The position numbers and the translations under genes were made by a program. The notes beneath the pieces were generated by a model. It saw only the letters and a program-made list of their open reading frames with translations, searched no databases and was not told where the DNA came from. This document shows positions 7,881 through 16,657 of a stretch of 64,000 bases of DNA, piece by piece (position 1 is the first letter of the stretch; every line of letters begins with the position of its first letter). The stretch is from the NCBI GenBank assembly GCA_038109305.1, contig JAYNIR010000016.1:1-64000 (forward strand). The letters are read 5' to 3'. Source of the DNA: UBA1479 sp038109305. Its GTDB lineage: Bacteria > Pseudomonadota > Alphaproteobacteria > Rhodospirillales > Casp-alpha2.

Positions 7881-7918
7881 TCCTTTATCCTTACAGCCGC
7901 TTTCAAGGGGGCAGGGCG

Positions 7919-9955
7919 ATGGCCACCAACATGACCGAAACGCTGGTCGGCGCACCGGCGGGCAATACGTTCAGCCGTTCCGTCGACCATTTCAGCCGTT
8001 TCCTGGGCTTGAGCGTCGGCAATCTGTACCTTCTGGCCGCTGCCTGCACGTTGTGGGAAGTCGTCGCCCGTTACGTTTTCCATTCGCCGACACAGTGGGT
8101 GTTCGAAGTCGTCATGGTGCTGTGCGCCTGCGCCTGGATGCTGTCGGCCGGGTTCGTCACCCTGCAAAAACGCCACATCGGCATCACGGTCCTTTATCTG
8201 ATGGCGACGAAAAAGACCCGTTGGTGGCTGGATCTGTTCGCCATGGGCGTCGGTGTGTTTGCACTTTACATGCTGACGTCAGACACGTTGATCCGCGCGC
8301 TCGAAAGCATTTCACTGGTCGAACGCGGCGGCACGGCGTGGAATTCGCCCCTGCCGATGATCGTCAAGACGGTCCTGGTGGCGGGCCTGTTCATCTATCT
8401 TATTCAATTGCTGGTCAATCTGACCCGGCATTTCAAAAATAACCTGCTGCAGATCGGGGTCTATTTCCTGCTTGCGGTGCTGTGCGCCCGGTTGTTGCTG
8501 CAGATTTTCGCGCATTTCATCGGCGCCGGCAGCGCGTTCATCGAATTTGAAGACCAACTGACCGACGTCAGCCGCAATTTCTTCGATCATTTCAAGATCG
8601 ACCGCGACGCCATCGGCATCGCCGCCATCTCCATGTTCATTGTCGCGGCGTTGTTGCTTCTGATGATGACCGGCATGCCCTTGGGCATCGTCACGCTGAT
8701 CATTTCCGTCTGCTGCGCCATCGCCTTTTACGGCCTGCAGGGGATGTATCTGGTGTCGACCAACGCCGTCGACCTTTTGGAAAAATATCCGCTGGTCGCC
8801 GTGCCGTTCTTCGTGTTGATGGCCTCAATCCTGGAACGCGCCGGGATCGCCCAGGACCTTTTCGACGCCATGTCGATCTTCGCCGGCGGGCTTCGTGGCG
8901 GCGTTGCGCTGCAGACCACCATCGTCGCCGTCATTCTGGCGGCCATGTCGGGCGTTATGGGCGGCGAAATCGTCATGCTCGGCCTGGTCGCGCTGCCGCA
9001 GATGCTGCGGCTCGGCTACGACCGGAAACTCACGATAGGCTTGATCTGCGCGGCGGGGGCGCTCGCAACGCTGATCCCGCCATCTATCGTGATGATCGTC
9101 TACGGGCTCAGCGCCAACGTCGGCATCGGCGATCTCTTCACCGCGGGTTTCATTCCGGGGCTGATGCTGGCGTCGTTCTATGTCGCCTTCGTGCTGCTCC
9201 GCTGCAATATGAATCCGTCGCTCGCCCCCACGGCGGCGGAAATCGCCCTCAAGACCGGGACGGAAGCCAAACTGGGGCGCCACCAGGTCGCTGCCGTCGC
9301 CATGTGCATTTTGCTGATCACCTGCGTCATGGGCTCCATCTATGGCGGCATCACCAGCGTGACCGAGGCCGCCGCCGTCGGCGTGTTCGGCGCCATCGCG
9401 GTTGCCGCCGTTCGGTTCAAGTTTAATTACCCGCTGCTGCGTGACTGCCTCGCCAACACCATGGCCGTGGTCGGCACCATCATCTGGCTGATTCTGGGGG
9501 CCGTGGCCTTCGTCGGGCTTTACAACCTGATCGGCGGCGCGGACTTCATGCGTGACCTGATCAGGGGTGCGGGGCTGGGCGCCTTCGGCACAGTGTTCGT
9601 GATGATGGCCATTCTGGTCATCCTCGGCACGTTCATGGAATGGATCGCCATCATCTTCATCACCGTGCCGGTATTCGCGCCGGTGATCCGCGATCTGGCG
9701 CCGGAGCTGGGTATGCAGCCAGAATGGGCCGCCGTCTGGTTCGGCATTCTGTTCGTCATGAACATCCAGATTTATTTCCTGTCACCGCCGTTCGGCCCCG
9801 CGTGCTTCTGGCTCAAGTCAGTAGCGCCCAAGGACGTGACGCTGCAGGAAATTTTTGTCAGCGTGATCCCGTTCATCGGGCTGCAGATTCTCGGCATGCT
9901 GCTGGTGATGTTCTTTCCGCAGATCGCGCTTTGGATGCCGCAGGCACTGAATTAA
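7919..9955 (+). CDS. Fused TRAP transporter small and large permease (DctQM)
   Basis: A 678-residue membrane protein. Residues about 1-165 match the four-helix DctQ subunit (LWEVVARYVFHSPTQWVFEV is characteristic). Residues about 235-670 match the DctM subunit with its many helices and two re-entrant loops (for example PFFVLMASILERAGI and GALATLIPPSIVMIVYG). Between them lies an insertion of about 70 residues with one extra membrane segment and a charged loop. Natural Q-M fusions are known. It imports the ligand of the upstream binding protein with a sodium or proton gradient. Confidence 0.92.
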   Translation: MATNMTETLVGAPAGNTFSRSVDHFSRFLGLSVGNLYLLAAACTLWEVVARYVFHSPTQWVFEVVMVLCACAWMLSAGFVTLQKRHIGITVLYLMATKKTRWWLDLFAMGVGVFALYMLTSDTLIRALESISLVERGGTAWNSPLPMIVKTVLVAGLFIYLIQLLVNLTRHFKNNLLQIGVYFLLAVLCARLLLQIFAHFIGAGSAFIEFEDQLTDVSRNFFDHFKIDRDAIGIAAISMFIVAALLLLMMTGMPLGIVTLIISVCCAIAFYGLQGMYLVSTNAVDLLEKYPLVAVPFFVLMASILERAGIAQDLFDAMSIFAGGLRGGVALQTTIVAVILAAMSGVMGGEIVMLGLVALPQMLRLGYDRKLTIGLICAAGALATLIPPSIVMIVYGLSANVGIGDLFTAGFIPGLMLASFYVAFVLLRCNMNPSLAPTAAEIALKTGTEAKLGRHQVAAVAMCILLITCVMGSIYGGITSVTEAAAVGVFGAIAVAAVRFKFNYPLLRDCLANTMAVVGTIIWLILGAVAFVGLYNLIGGADFMRDLIRGAGLGAFGTVFVMMAILVILGTFMEWIAIIFITVPVFAPVIRDLAPELGMQPEWAAVWFGILFVMNIQIYFLSPPFGPACFWLKSVAPKDVTLQEIFVSVIPFIGLQILGMLLVMFFPQIALWMPQALN

Positions 9956-9967
9956 CGGAGGATGCCC

Positions 9968-10114
9968 ATGCAAGTCGAAGAACTGCACGACGATCTGGAA
10001 GAAGACAGCGTCCACGACAGCAATTTTTACGGAATCAAACCCGGCATCGCGGGCATTCTGATCGGTTTCGGCCTGATCTGGTTCATGTTCACACTGGCAG
10101 ACGGGTTCCATTAA
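9968..10114 (+). CDS. 48-residue single-span membrane protein
   Basis: A short frame with a CGGAGG ribosome site six bases before the ATG at 9968; an in-frame ATG at 9962 directly abuts that site and is less likely. The first 20 residues are very acidic (MQVEELHDDLEEDSVHDS). They are followed by YGIKPG and one hydrophobic span (residues about 27-44, IAGILIGFGLIWFMF). It lies 12 bases after the TRAP permease stop and 15 bases before the dehydratase start, so it is probably co-transcribed with both. I do not recognise a family. A small accessory subunit or regulator of the permease is an inference from position. Confidence 0.7.
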   Translation: MQVEELHDDLEEDSVHDSNFYGIKPGIAGILIGFGLIWFMFTLADGFH

Positions 10115-10129
10115 CCGAAGGGCAGGGGC

Positions 10130-11875
10130 ATGGCGGGCGACAAAAAGAAACGTTCCTACGAAGATTTCCGCAGTTACCGCTGGTACGGCGTTGACGACCT
10201 GCGCGCCTTCGGCCACCGGTCCCGCACCATGCAGATGGGCTACGACGCCCAGGATTGGGCCGGCAAGCCGGTCATCGGCATCATCAACACCTGGTCCGAC
10301 ATCAGCCACTGCCACATCCATTTCAAGGACCGCGTCGAACACGTGAAGCGCGGCATTCTGCAGGCCGGCGGCTTTCCCATCGAACTGCCGGCGATTTCGT
10401 TGGCCGAACCCATCGTCAAGCCAACGACCATGATGTACCGCAATTTCCTGGCGATGGAGACGGAAGAGCTGCTGCGCCAGCACCCGGTCGACGCCTGCGT
10501 CCTCATGGGCGGCTGCGACAAGACCACGCCGGGGCTGATCATGGGCGCCGTATCCATGAACCTGCCGACGATCTATTTCCCCGCCGGGCCCATGCTGCGC
10601 GGCAACTGGAAGGGCAAGTTCCTGGGATCGGGCTCCGACACCTGGAAATATTACGACGACCTGCGCGCCGGCAAGATCACCCAGGACGACTGGCTCGAGG
10701 TCGAAGAGGGCATCGCCCGGTCCTTCGGCCACTGCATGACAATGGGCACCGCATCGACCATGACGTCGATCGCCGAAAGCCTGGGTTTCGTGCTGCCCGG
10801 CGGCGCATCGATCCCGGCGCCGGACGCCGGACACATCCGGCTCGCGACGCAGACCGGCCGGCGCATTGTCGACATGGCGTGGGAGGATTTCAAGCCGAGC
10901 GACATGCTCACCCGGTCGAGTTTCGAAAACGCCATCGCCGCCGCCATGGCCATGGGGTGTTCGACCAACGCCATCATTCACGTCATCGCCATGGGCCGGC
11001 GCGCCGGGTTCGACATCGGGTTGGAAGATTTCGACCGCATCGGCCGCGACGTGCCCGTGATCGCCAACATCCGGCCCAACGGCACGACTTATCTGATGGA
11101 AGATTTTTATTACGCGGGCGGGCTTAAGGCCATGCTCAAGCGGATCGAAAAATTCCTCGACGGCAAGGCCAAGACGGTCAGCGGCAAAACCATCGGCGAA
11201 AACATCAAAACCGCCGAAGTCTATAACGACGACGTCATCCGCACGCTGGACAATCCGATCTATCCGTCGGGCGCGCTGGTGGTGCTCAAGGGCAATCTGG
11301 CTCCCGAAGGCTGCGTCATGAAGGTATCGGCCATGGACAACCGATTCCTCAAACACACGGGTCCGGCCCTGGTGTTCGACGATTACCCGGCGATGAAAAA
11401 GGCGATCAACGACCCCAACATCGACGCCACGGAGGACACGGTGCTGATCCTGCGCAACGCCGGGCCCAAAGGCGGGCCGGGGATGCCCGAATGGGGCATG
11501 CTGCCGGTGCCGACGAAGCTGATCAAACAGGGCGTGCGCGACATGCTGCGGATGTCCGATGCCCGCATGTCGGGCACCAGTTACGGCGCCTGCGTCCTGC
11601 ACATCGCGCCGGAAAGCTATGTCGGCGGTGGGCTTGCCCTAGTCAAGACCGGCGATATGGTGACCGTCGATGTGGAAAAACGCCTGATCCAGATGGAAGT
11701 CGACGACGCCGAACTGGACCGCCGCCGCGCCGCGTGGAAGCCGCTGCCGCCGCGGTTCGAGCGCGGCTACGGCCTGATGTTTTCCCAGCACATCGAACAG
11801 GCGCCCGACGGCTGCGATTTCGACTTCCTGAAAACCCAATACGGCGCGCCCGTCGCGGACCCGGACATCTATTAA
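10130..11875 (+). CDS. IlvD/Edd-family sugar-acid dehydratase
   Basis: A 581-residue Fe-S dehydratase. The three conserved Cys are visible at about residues 61 (SDISHC), 129 (GGCDKTTPG) and 202 (FGHCMTMGTAST). The motif set and length place it nearer the L-arabinonate/D-xylonate dehydratase branch than branched-chain biosynthetic IlvD. The reaction would be removal of water from an aldonic acid to give a 2-keto-3-deoxy acid. It shares an operon with a TRAP importer and an enolase-type dehydratase. The specific sugar acid cannot be told from sequence. Confidence 0.88.
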   Translation: MAGDKKKRSYEDFRSYRWYGVDDLRAFGHRSRTMQMGYDAQDWAGKPVIGIINTWSDISHCHIHFKDRVEHVKRGILQAGGFPIELPAISLAEPIVKPTTMMYRNFLAMETEELLRQHPVDACVLMGGCDKTTPGLIMGAVSMNLPTIYFPAGPMLRGNWKGKFLGSGSDTWKYYDDLRAGKITQDDWLEVEEGIARSFGHCMTMGTASTMTSIAESLGFVLPGGASIPAPDAGHIRLATQTGRRIVDMAWEDFKPSDMLTRSSFENAIAAAMAMGCSTNAIIHVIAMGRRAGFDIGLEDFDRIGRDVPVIANIRPNGTTYLMEDFYYAGGLKAMLKRIEKFLDGKAKTVSGKTIGENIKTAEVYNDDVIRTLDNPIYPSGALVVLKGNLAPEGCVMKVSAMDNRFLKHTGPALVFDDYPAMKKAINDPNIDATEDTVLILRNAGPKGGPGMPEWGMLPVPTKLIKQGVRDMLRMSDARMSGTSYGACVLHIAPESYVGGGLALVKTGDMVTVDVEKRLIQMEVDDAELDRRRAAWKPLPPRFERGYGLMFSQHIEQAPDGCDFDFLKTQYGAPVADPDIY

Positions 11876-11893
11876 AAGACCCAGGAGGCCCAG

Positions 11894-12619
11894 ATGGCGA
11901 AAGCCAAACTCAGCGCGGCCACGCGCGACAAACTCATGCATGTCTCGACGGCGACGCTGTGCACAGCGCTGTTCAAGGTCGGGCTGAAAAACCAATTCAT
12001 CCAGGACGTTCACCCACTTGGCTTCAAGGGCAGGAACATGGTCGGACAGGCCTATACGCTGCGCTATATCCCGGCGCGCGAAGACCTGAACCCGATTTCG
12101 GTATTCCAAGACCCCAAGCATCCGCAGCGCGTTGGCGTTGAAGAATGCCCCAAGGGATACGTGATGGTCATCGACTCGCGGAAAGACCCGCGCGCCGCAT
12201 CGGCGGGATCGATCCTGGTGACCCGACTGATGAAACGCGGCTGCGCCGGCGTGGTTTCCGACGGCGGGTTCCGTGATGCGCCGGAAATCGCACAATTGGA
12301 CATCCCCGCTTATCACAACCGGCCGTCGGCGCCGACCAACCTGACCCGGCATCAAGCCATTGAACTGAACGGTCCCATCGGCTGCGGCGACGTCGCGGTG
12401 TTTCCGGGCGACGTGATCGTCGGCGATGGGGAAGGGGTCGTCGTGATCCCCATCCATCTGGCCGACGCCATTGCCGAGGAAGCCAAGGAAATGACTGCGT
12501 TCGAAGACTTCGTCACCGAGCGCGTGAACGCAGGCGAAACCATCATCGGCCTCTACCCCGCGACCAAGGAAAAAAACAAGGCGGCCTTTGCAAAGTGGCG
12601 GAAAAAGAATAAGCGTTAG
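11894..12619 (+). CDS. RraA-like / HMG-CHA aldolase family protein
   Basis: A 241-residue protein with a good ribosome site (AGGAGG). Similarity is to the RraA fold: the central GCAGVVSDGGFRDAPEIAQLDIPAY segment (residues about 115-140) carries the Gly-rich loop and the Arg-Asp pair that bind Mg and the 2-keto acid in metal-dependent pyruvate aldolases of this fold. True RraA (RNase E inhibitor) is about 160 residues. The longer form here, with its basic C-terminal tail, is common in sugar-acid operons. A catabolic aldolase or decarboxylase role is more likely than RNase regulation. Confidence 0.8.
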   Translation: MAKAKLSAATRDKLMHVSTATLCTALFKVGLKNQFIQDVHPLGFKGRNMVGQAYTLRYIPAREDLNPISVFQDPKHPQRVGVEECPKGYVMVIDSRKDPRAASAGSILVTRLMKRGCAGVVSDGGFRDAPEIAQLDIPAYHNRPSAPTNLTRHQAIELNGPIGCGDVAVFPGDVIVGDGEGVVVIPIHLADAIAEEAKEMTAFEDFVTERVNAGETIIGLYPATKEKNKAAFAKWRKKNKR

Positions 12620-12645
12620 ATGACCAAACCCTGGGAGAGCCGCCA

Positions 12646-13848
12646 ATGAAAATCACAGGCATTGAAACTATCGAATGCGACGCCGGTTGGCGGAACTATT
12701 ATTTTGTCAAGCTGACGACCGATACGGACGTCGTCGGTTGGTCGGAATACGATGAAGGGTTCGGCTCCCCCGGCGTCGGCGCGATCATCAACAAGCTGAA
12801 AGGCCGGGTAATCGGCCAGGACGCCGGCAATCACGAACAGGTCTTTCAACTGCTGTCCAGCCTGACCCGCCCGGCGCCCGGCAGCGTCATCGGCCAGGCC
12901 TTGGGCGCAATTGAAAACGCCATGCTGGACGCCAAGGCCAAGGGCTTGGGCGTGCCGTGCTATGAACTTTTGGGCGGCAAACAGCGGGACAAAATCCGCG
13001 TCTACTGGTCGCACTGCGCGACCTGGCGCATCAACCACCCGGATTATTATAAACCGCAGATCACCGACCTGGACGGCATCCGCCAGGCAGGGACGGAAGC
13101 GCGCGAACGTGGCTTCACCGCCGCCAAAACCAATCTGTTCATTCACGAAGACGGGCCGATCTGGCCGTGGCGGCCCGGGTTCGCCATTCCGTCCTACATG
13201 CCGGAACTGCCGGTTTCGAAAAAACTGATCCGCAACGTCCGCGACTGCCTGGAAGCGTTGATTGATGGCGCCGGGCCGGACGTCGACATTCTGGTCGACT
13301 GCAACTTCAATTTAAAACCCGACGGGCTTTTGAAACTGCTGCGCGGACTGGAGGATTTGAACCTCTTCTGGGTCGAACTGGACACCCACAACCCCAAGGC
13401 GCAGGGCTATGTCCGCGATCATTCGCGCCATCCCATCGCGTCCTGCGAAACGCTGATCGGGTTGAAGAACTTTCTGCCCTATTTCGAACATCAGGCCATG
13501 GATGTGGCGATCGTCGATACGGTGTGGAACGGCGTCTGGCAGTCGATGAAGATCGCCGCCATGGCCGACGCCCACGACATGAACATCGCGCCGCATAACT
13601 TCTACGGCGATCTGTGCACGATGATGAACGTCAACTTCGCCGCCGCGGTGCCCAACCTGCACATCATGGAAACGGATGTCGACCGTCTGCCGTGGGAAGG
13701 CGAACTGTTCACCCATCAGCCGGAAATCGTCGACGGACACATGATCGTTTCCGACCGGCCCGGCTGGGGCACGGACCCGATTGAAGAAGCGCTCCGCGCC
13801 CGGCCGCCCAAGGGCACCGGCGGTCTGGTCAATTATAAGCGCGACTGA
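12646..13848 (+). CDS. Mandelate racemase / muconate lactonising enzyme family dehydratase
   Basis: A 400-residue enolase-superfamily enzyme. Metal ligands appear as Asp218 (LVDCN), Glu244 (WVELD) and Glu268 (SCETL). A candidate base Lys161 sits in TAAKTN and a His317 in IAPHNFYG. This Lys/His arrangement and the C-terminal DRPGWG motif fit acid-sugar dehydratases such as the galactonate dehydratase group. It is the last gene of the plus-strand operon and duplicates the dehydratase function of the IlvD/Edd gene upstream. Two successive dehydrations, or two epimeric substrates, are possible. Confidence 0.85.
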   Translation: MKITGIETIECDAGWRNYYFVKLTTDTDVVGWSEYDEGFGSPGVGAIINKLKGRVIGQDAGNHEQVFQLLSSLTRPAPGSVIGQALGAIENAMLDAKAKGLGVPCYELLGGKQRDKIRVYWSHCATWRINHPDYYKPQITDLDGIRQAGTEARERGFTAAKTNLFIHEDGPIWPWRPGFAIPSYMPELPVSKKLIRNVRDCLEALIDGAGPDVDILVDCNFNLKPDGLLKLLRGLEDLNLFWVELDTHNPKAQGYVRDHSRHPIASCETLIGLKNFLPYFEHQAMDVAIVDTVWNGVWQSMKIAAMADAHDMNIAPHNFYGDLCTMMNVNFAAAVPNLHIMETDVDRLPWEGELFTHQPEIVDGHMIVSDRPGWGTDPIEEALRARPPKGTGGLVNYKRD

Positions 13849-13942
13849 CGCGGCAGGGCACAGGCCTGCGTTTCCGGCCCCTGCGTTTCCGGACGATGTG
13901 TGTTAGACTCGCGCTGTCGACCATTCGCCGGACGAGGCCTCC

Positions 13943-14197
13943 ATGCGATTTCTCCTTTTCGCCGTCATCGGGTTCGGGCTTGCCGCCTGTGCACAGCCCG
14001 TCATCAAGAACGAGGAAATCACCATCGAACACCCGGTGAACCAGTTCGGCATCGCGGAACTGAAAGCCGACGACCACTGCAAGGAATTCGGCAGGCGGGC
14101 CCGCCATGTGCAGACCACGCCGAGCACCACATCGGTGCTGTTTTTCCAATCGAGCCTCAGCACCTTCGAGTGCGTCATCCCCAAACCCAAGGGCTGA
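13943..14197 (+). CDS. Small lipoprotein
   Basis: An 84-residue protein with a lipoprotein signal (FGLAAC lipobox, Cys at about residue 16). The mature part has two further Cys (near residues 46 and 77) that could form a disulphide in the periplasm. No family is recognised. It converges on the methyltransferase gene downstream and is separated by 94 bases from the enolase gene upstream, so it probably has its own promoter. Confidence 0.6.
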   Translation: MRFLLFAVIGFGLAACAQPVIKNEEITIEHPVNQFGIAELKADDHCKEFGRRARHVQTTPSTTSVLFFQSSLSTFECVIPKPKG

Positions 14198-14220
14198 CCG
14201 GCGCGTACCGGTAATTTCGG

Positions 14221-14721
14221 TTAATTGGACTGCCGCGTTTCGAGGGCCGCGTTTTCGATCCGGATGCGGTGCCACAGGATCACCGCGTTGACGCAAAAGA
14301 AAATCACTGCGATTTCAACCGCGCCGAACACCATGGGCAGGACGAATATTTCCAACGCGACCACCAGATAATTGGGATGGCGGATGAATTTGTAAGGGCC
14401 GCGGCGGACCAGGGGCGCGTCGGGGATCGAAATGATCCGCGTCGTCCAATAGGGGCCGAGCGTCCGGATCACCCATGCGCGCCCCGCTTGCAGCAGGACG
14501 AACAGCACAAGCCACGGCGTCGAGAGCGGGGCATCAGGCGGAATGCCCACCGCCATGGTCAAGAGCCACACCGCATGGAGCCCGACGATGACCGGGTAAT
14601 GGCTGCGCCCGTGCTCAACCCCGCCCTGGGCCAGAAGCCGTGCGGTGTTGCGGCGCGCCAAAACCAGTTCAGCCACACGTTGCAGAACAACCAGGCCGAG
14701 GAGAATCCAAATCGCGCTCAT
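14221..14721 (-). CDS. Isoprenylcysteine carboxyl methyltransferase (ICMT) family protein
   Basis: A 166-residue integral membrane methyltransferase. The start is taken as the ATG at 14721, whose ATGA overlaps the stop of the polyketide synthase gene; a TTG two codons upstream is the alternative. The C-terminal RRGPYKFIRHPNYLVV motif followed by a hydrophobic span is the signature of the ICMT/PEMT family that binds S-adenosylmethionine at the membrane. ICMT-type enzymes paired with type III synthases (BpsB, SrsB) O-methylate alkylpyrones or alkylresorcinols, and that role is inferred here from coupling. Confidence 0.82.
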   Translation of the reverse strand: MSAIWILLGLVVLQRVAELVLARRNTARLLAQGGVEHGRSHYPVIVGLHAVWLLTMAVGIPPDAPLSTPWLVLFVLLQAGRAWVIRTLGPYWTTRIISIPDAPLVRRGPYKFIRHPNYLVVALEIFVLPMVFGAVEIAVIFFCVNAVILWHRIRIENAALETRQSN

Positions 14722-15803
14722 GCGCAATACCCCGATGTCAGCGTCACGAACCCGGCGGAAAACCCGGGGCCGAGCGCCGACATCAATGCGCGATCGTCCC
14801 GCCCGTCCGCGCCGAACCCGTCAGCCAGGGCACGTTCCAGCACGAACATCACCGACGCCGCTGACATGTTCCCAAAATTGCGCAGCACATGGCGGGTTTG
14901 GCTGAGCCCGCCCGGCGCCCTGCCGAGCACGGCCTCAAGCGCTTCAATCACCTTGGCTCCGCCCGGGTGGGCGGTAAACCAACCGATGCCGTCGAGCCCG
15001 TGGCCGCCCCGCGCCAGATAAGCATCCAGCACCGGCGGCAATTCGGTTTCGACCAAATACGGGATATCGCGGGAAAACAGCACGCCGAGCCCGTCTTCCT
15101 CGACCGTCCAACCCATGACGCCGAGACTGTCCGGCCAGGTGTGTTCGCCCCATTGCGTAACCGCCGGCGCGGATGTGGGGCCGTCGCTCGAAATCACCGC
15201 CGCTGCGGCGCCGTCGCCGAACAGCGCCGTTGCGATGACGTTGCTTTTCGACAGGTCGGTGCCGCGGAAGGTCAGGCCGCACAGTTCAACCACCAGCAGC
15301 AGAATGTTCGCGCCCGGGCGGGCAAGTGCCAGTTCCGCCGCCCGCGCCATACCGGAAACGCCGCCGGCGCAACCCAATCCGAACATCGGCAGGCGCATCG
15401 TTTCCGCCCGGAACGGCAACCGCCCGAACAGCCGCGCGTCGAGCGATGGCGTCGCGATACCCGTGGTCGATACGGTGACGACCGCGTCGATGTCCGGCGC
15501 CGTCAGCCCCGCCTGATCCATCGCCCTGGCCGCGGCGTCGGCCAGAAGGTTCAAAGCGTGGGCAAGGTACTGCGCATTCTTTTCCGCCCATCCCTTGGGT
15601 TCGGAAAACCACTCGAGCGGCATGCACGAATGGCGAAATTCGATACCTGCGTTGTCAAACGCCGGTAACAGGCGGTCCACATCCCGGATCCGGCCATTGA
15701 ACTGTCCTCGCGCCCAATCGCGGATGTCGGCCTGCGCCAACCGGTGCGGCGGCACGGCGGTCGCGATTGAAAGCAAGCGGGGCGGGGCGGGGCGTTTCGG
15801 CAT
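14718..15803 (-). CDS. Type III polyketide synthase (chalcone synthase-like)
   Basis: 361 residues from the ATG at 15803; an in-frame ATG at 15851 would add 16 residues. The catalytic triad is complete: Cys145 (FGLGCAGG), His279 (WFTAHPGG) and Asn312 (RNFGNMSA). Such homodimers extend an acyl-CoA starter with malonyl-CoA and cyclise the product to an alkylpyrone or alkylresorcinol. Translational coupling to the ICMT gene suggests a methylated phenolic lipid that stays in the membrane. No other polyketide tailoring genes are adjacent. Confidence 0.88.
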   Translation of the reverse strand: MPKRPAPPRLLSIATAVPPHRLAQADIRDWARGQFNGRIRDVDRLLPAFDNAGIEFRHSCMPLEWFSEPKGWAEKNAQYLAHALNLLADAAARAMDQAGLTAPDIDAVVTVSTTGIATPSLDARLFGRLPFRAETMRLPMFGLGCAGGVSGMARAAELALARPGANILLLVVELCGLTFRGTDLSKSNVIATALFGDGAAAAVISSDGPTSAPAVTQWGEHTWPDSLGVMGWTVEEDGLGVLFSRDIPYLVETELPPVLDAYLARGGHGLDGIGWFTAHPGGAKVIEALEAVLGRAPGGLSQTRHVLRNFGNMSAASVMFVLERALADGFGADGRDDRALMSALGPGFSAGFVTLTSGYCA

Positions 15804-15934
15804 GGTGCGGCCATCCGGATCGGTGTCAGTGACTACGGAACCTACCCCCATAATACGGCGATGTGCAGGCGGGCTTCATCAAGTCTCCGTGAACCGGCCG
15901 TGGGTGTCGCCCAAATCGCGATCGATGTCTTGGG

Positions 15935-16525
15935 TTATTTAAGTCTCTCCCGCACATACGCCGGCAGCGTCGGCTTCAGGCTTGCCAGATCGCTTGGGAA
16001 ATAGGCGTGGCCGTTACACTGGCCGTCGAATTGTCCCGACAGTTCGCCCAGTTGCCGGACGTATTGATTGTTGCTGCGCACGGTCTGGCGGCGTTGTTCA
16101 ACCCAGCGGTTATATTCGGCAACGCCGCCTTCGTAGGCCGCGCGCCGCGAGGGATCGGTGCGGGAGAGTTCGGCCATCATCCGAAGCCTCGGCCCGGCAT
16201 CGCGGATGAGGTTGTCGAAATCGCGGATCGCGCCTTTGGCCTGATCAATGACCGCAGCCGTCTGATCTAGCTGAAAGGCAAGCAAAACGCACGTCTTTAG
16301 CCTGTCCGGCGTCATCACGCCGGGGCCGTAGATTTTTTCATCGCCGTCGTACAGCGCCGGCGGCGCGTTTCGCGACGCGCCGATCAACGCATCGAGGATG
16401 CCGGCGGCGTGGGATGGGACCGTGGCGACCGCCAGAACGGCGGCGATCGCGAATCGGATGGAAAATTTGGCGGCGGACGTCGGGTTCACCGGTGATCCTC
16501 TGGACTGGTCCCTGTCGGAACTCAT
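15935..16525 (-). CDS. Secreted protein of unknown function
   Basis: 196 residues from the ATG at 16525. The frame is open for 80 more codons upstream, but that part looks non-coding, and the chosen start places a signal peptide at residues about 22-40 (FAIAAVLAVATVPSHA). The mature protein is mainly helical and charged, with two Cys (in LKTCVLLAF and DGQCNGHAYF) and a long segment with coiled-coil tendency (AAYEGGVAEYNRWVEQRRQT). No family was recognised. A divergent, AT-rich promoter region separates it from the gene at 16658. Confidence 0.6.
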   Translation of the reverse strand: MSSDRDQSRGSPVNPTSAAKFSIRFAIAAVLAVATVPSHAAGILDALIGASRNAPPALYDGDEKIYGPGVMTPDRLKTCVLLAFQLDQTAAVIDQAKGAIRDFDNLIRDAGPRLRMMAELSRTDPSRRAAYEGGVAEYNRWVEQRRQTVRSNNQYVRQLGELSGQFDGQCNGHAYFPSDLASLKPTLPAYVRERLK

Positions 16526-16657
16526 GGCCCGTTGATGATATCGCGGATCGGGAAGGCGGCAAAATCCGATACTTGCAAATGCCTGCAAAAAATTCGTAAG
16601 GCGAGGAAATTCTGCGGCAATATTCGCATTAACCATAAAAAGCGCCCATATTGACCG

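Noticed and set aside
9962..9964. ATG at 9962 as start of the 48-residue protein
   Set aside because: It directly abuts the CGGAGG ribosome site, leaving no spacer; the next in-frame ATG at 9968 has a six-base spacer.
9818..11602. A 594-codon open frame on the minus strand
   Set aside because: Antisense to the IlvD/Edd gene with its three conserved cysteines; no recognisable motifs.
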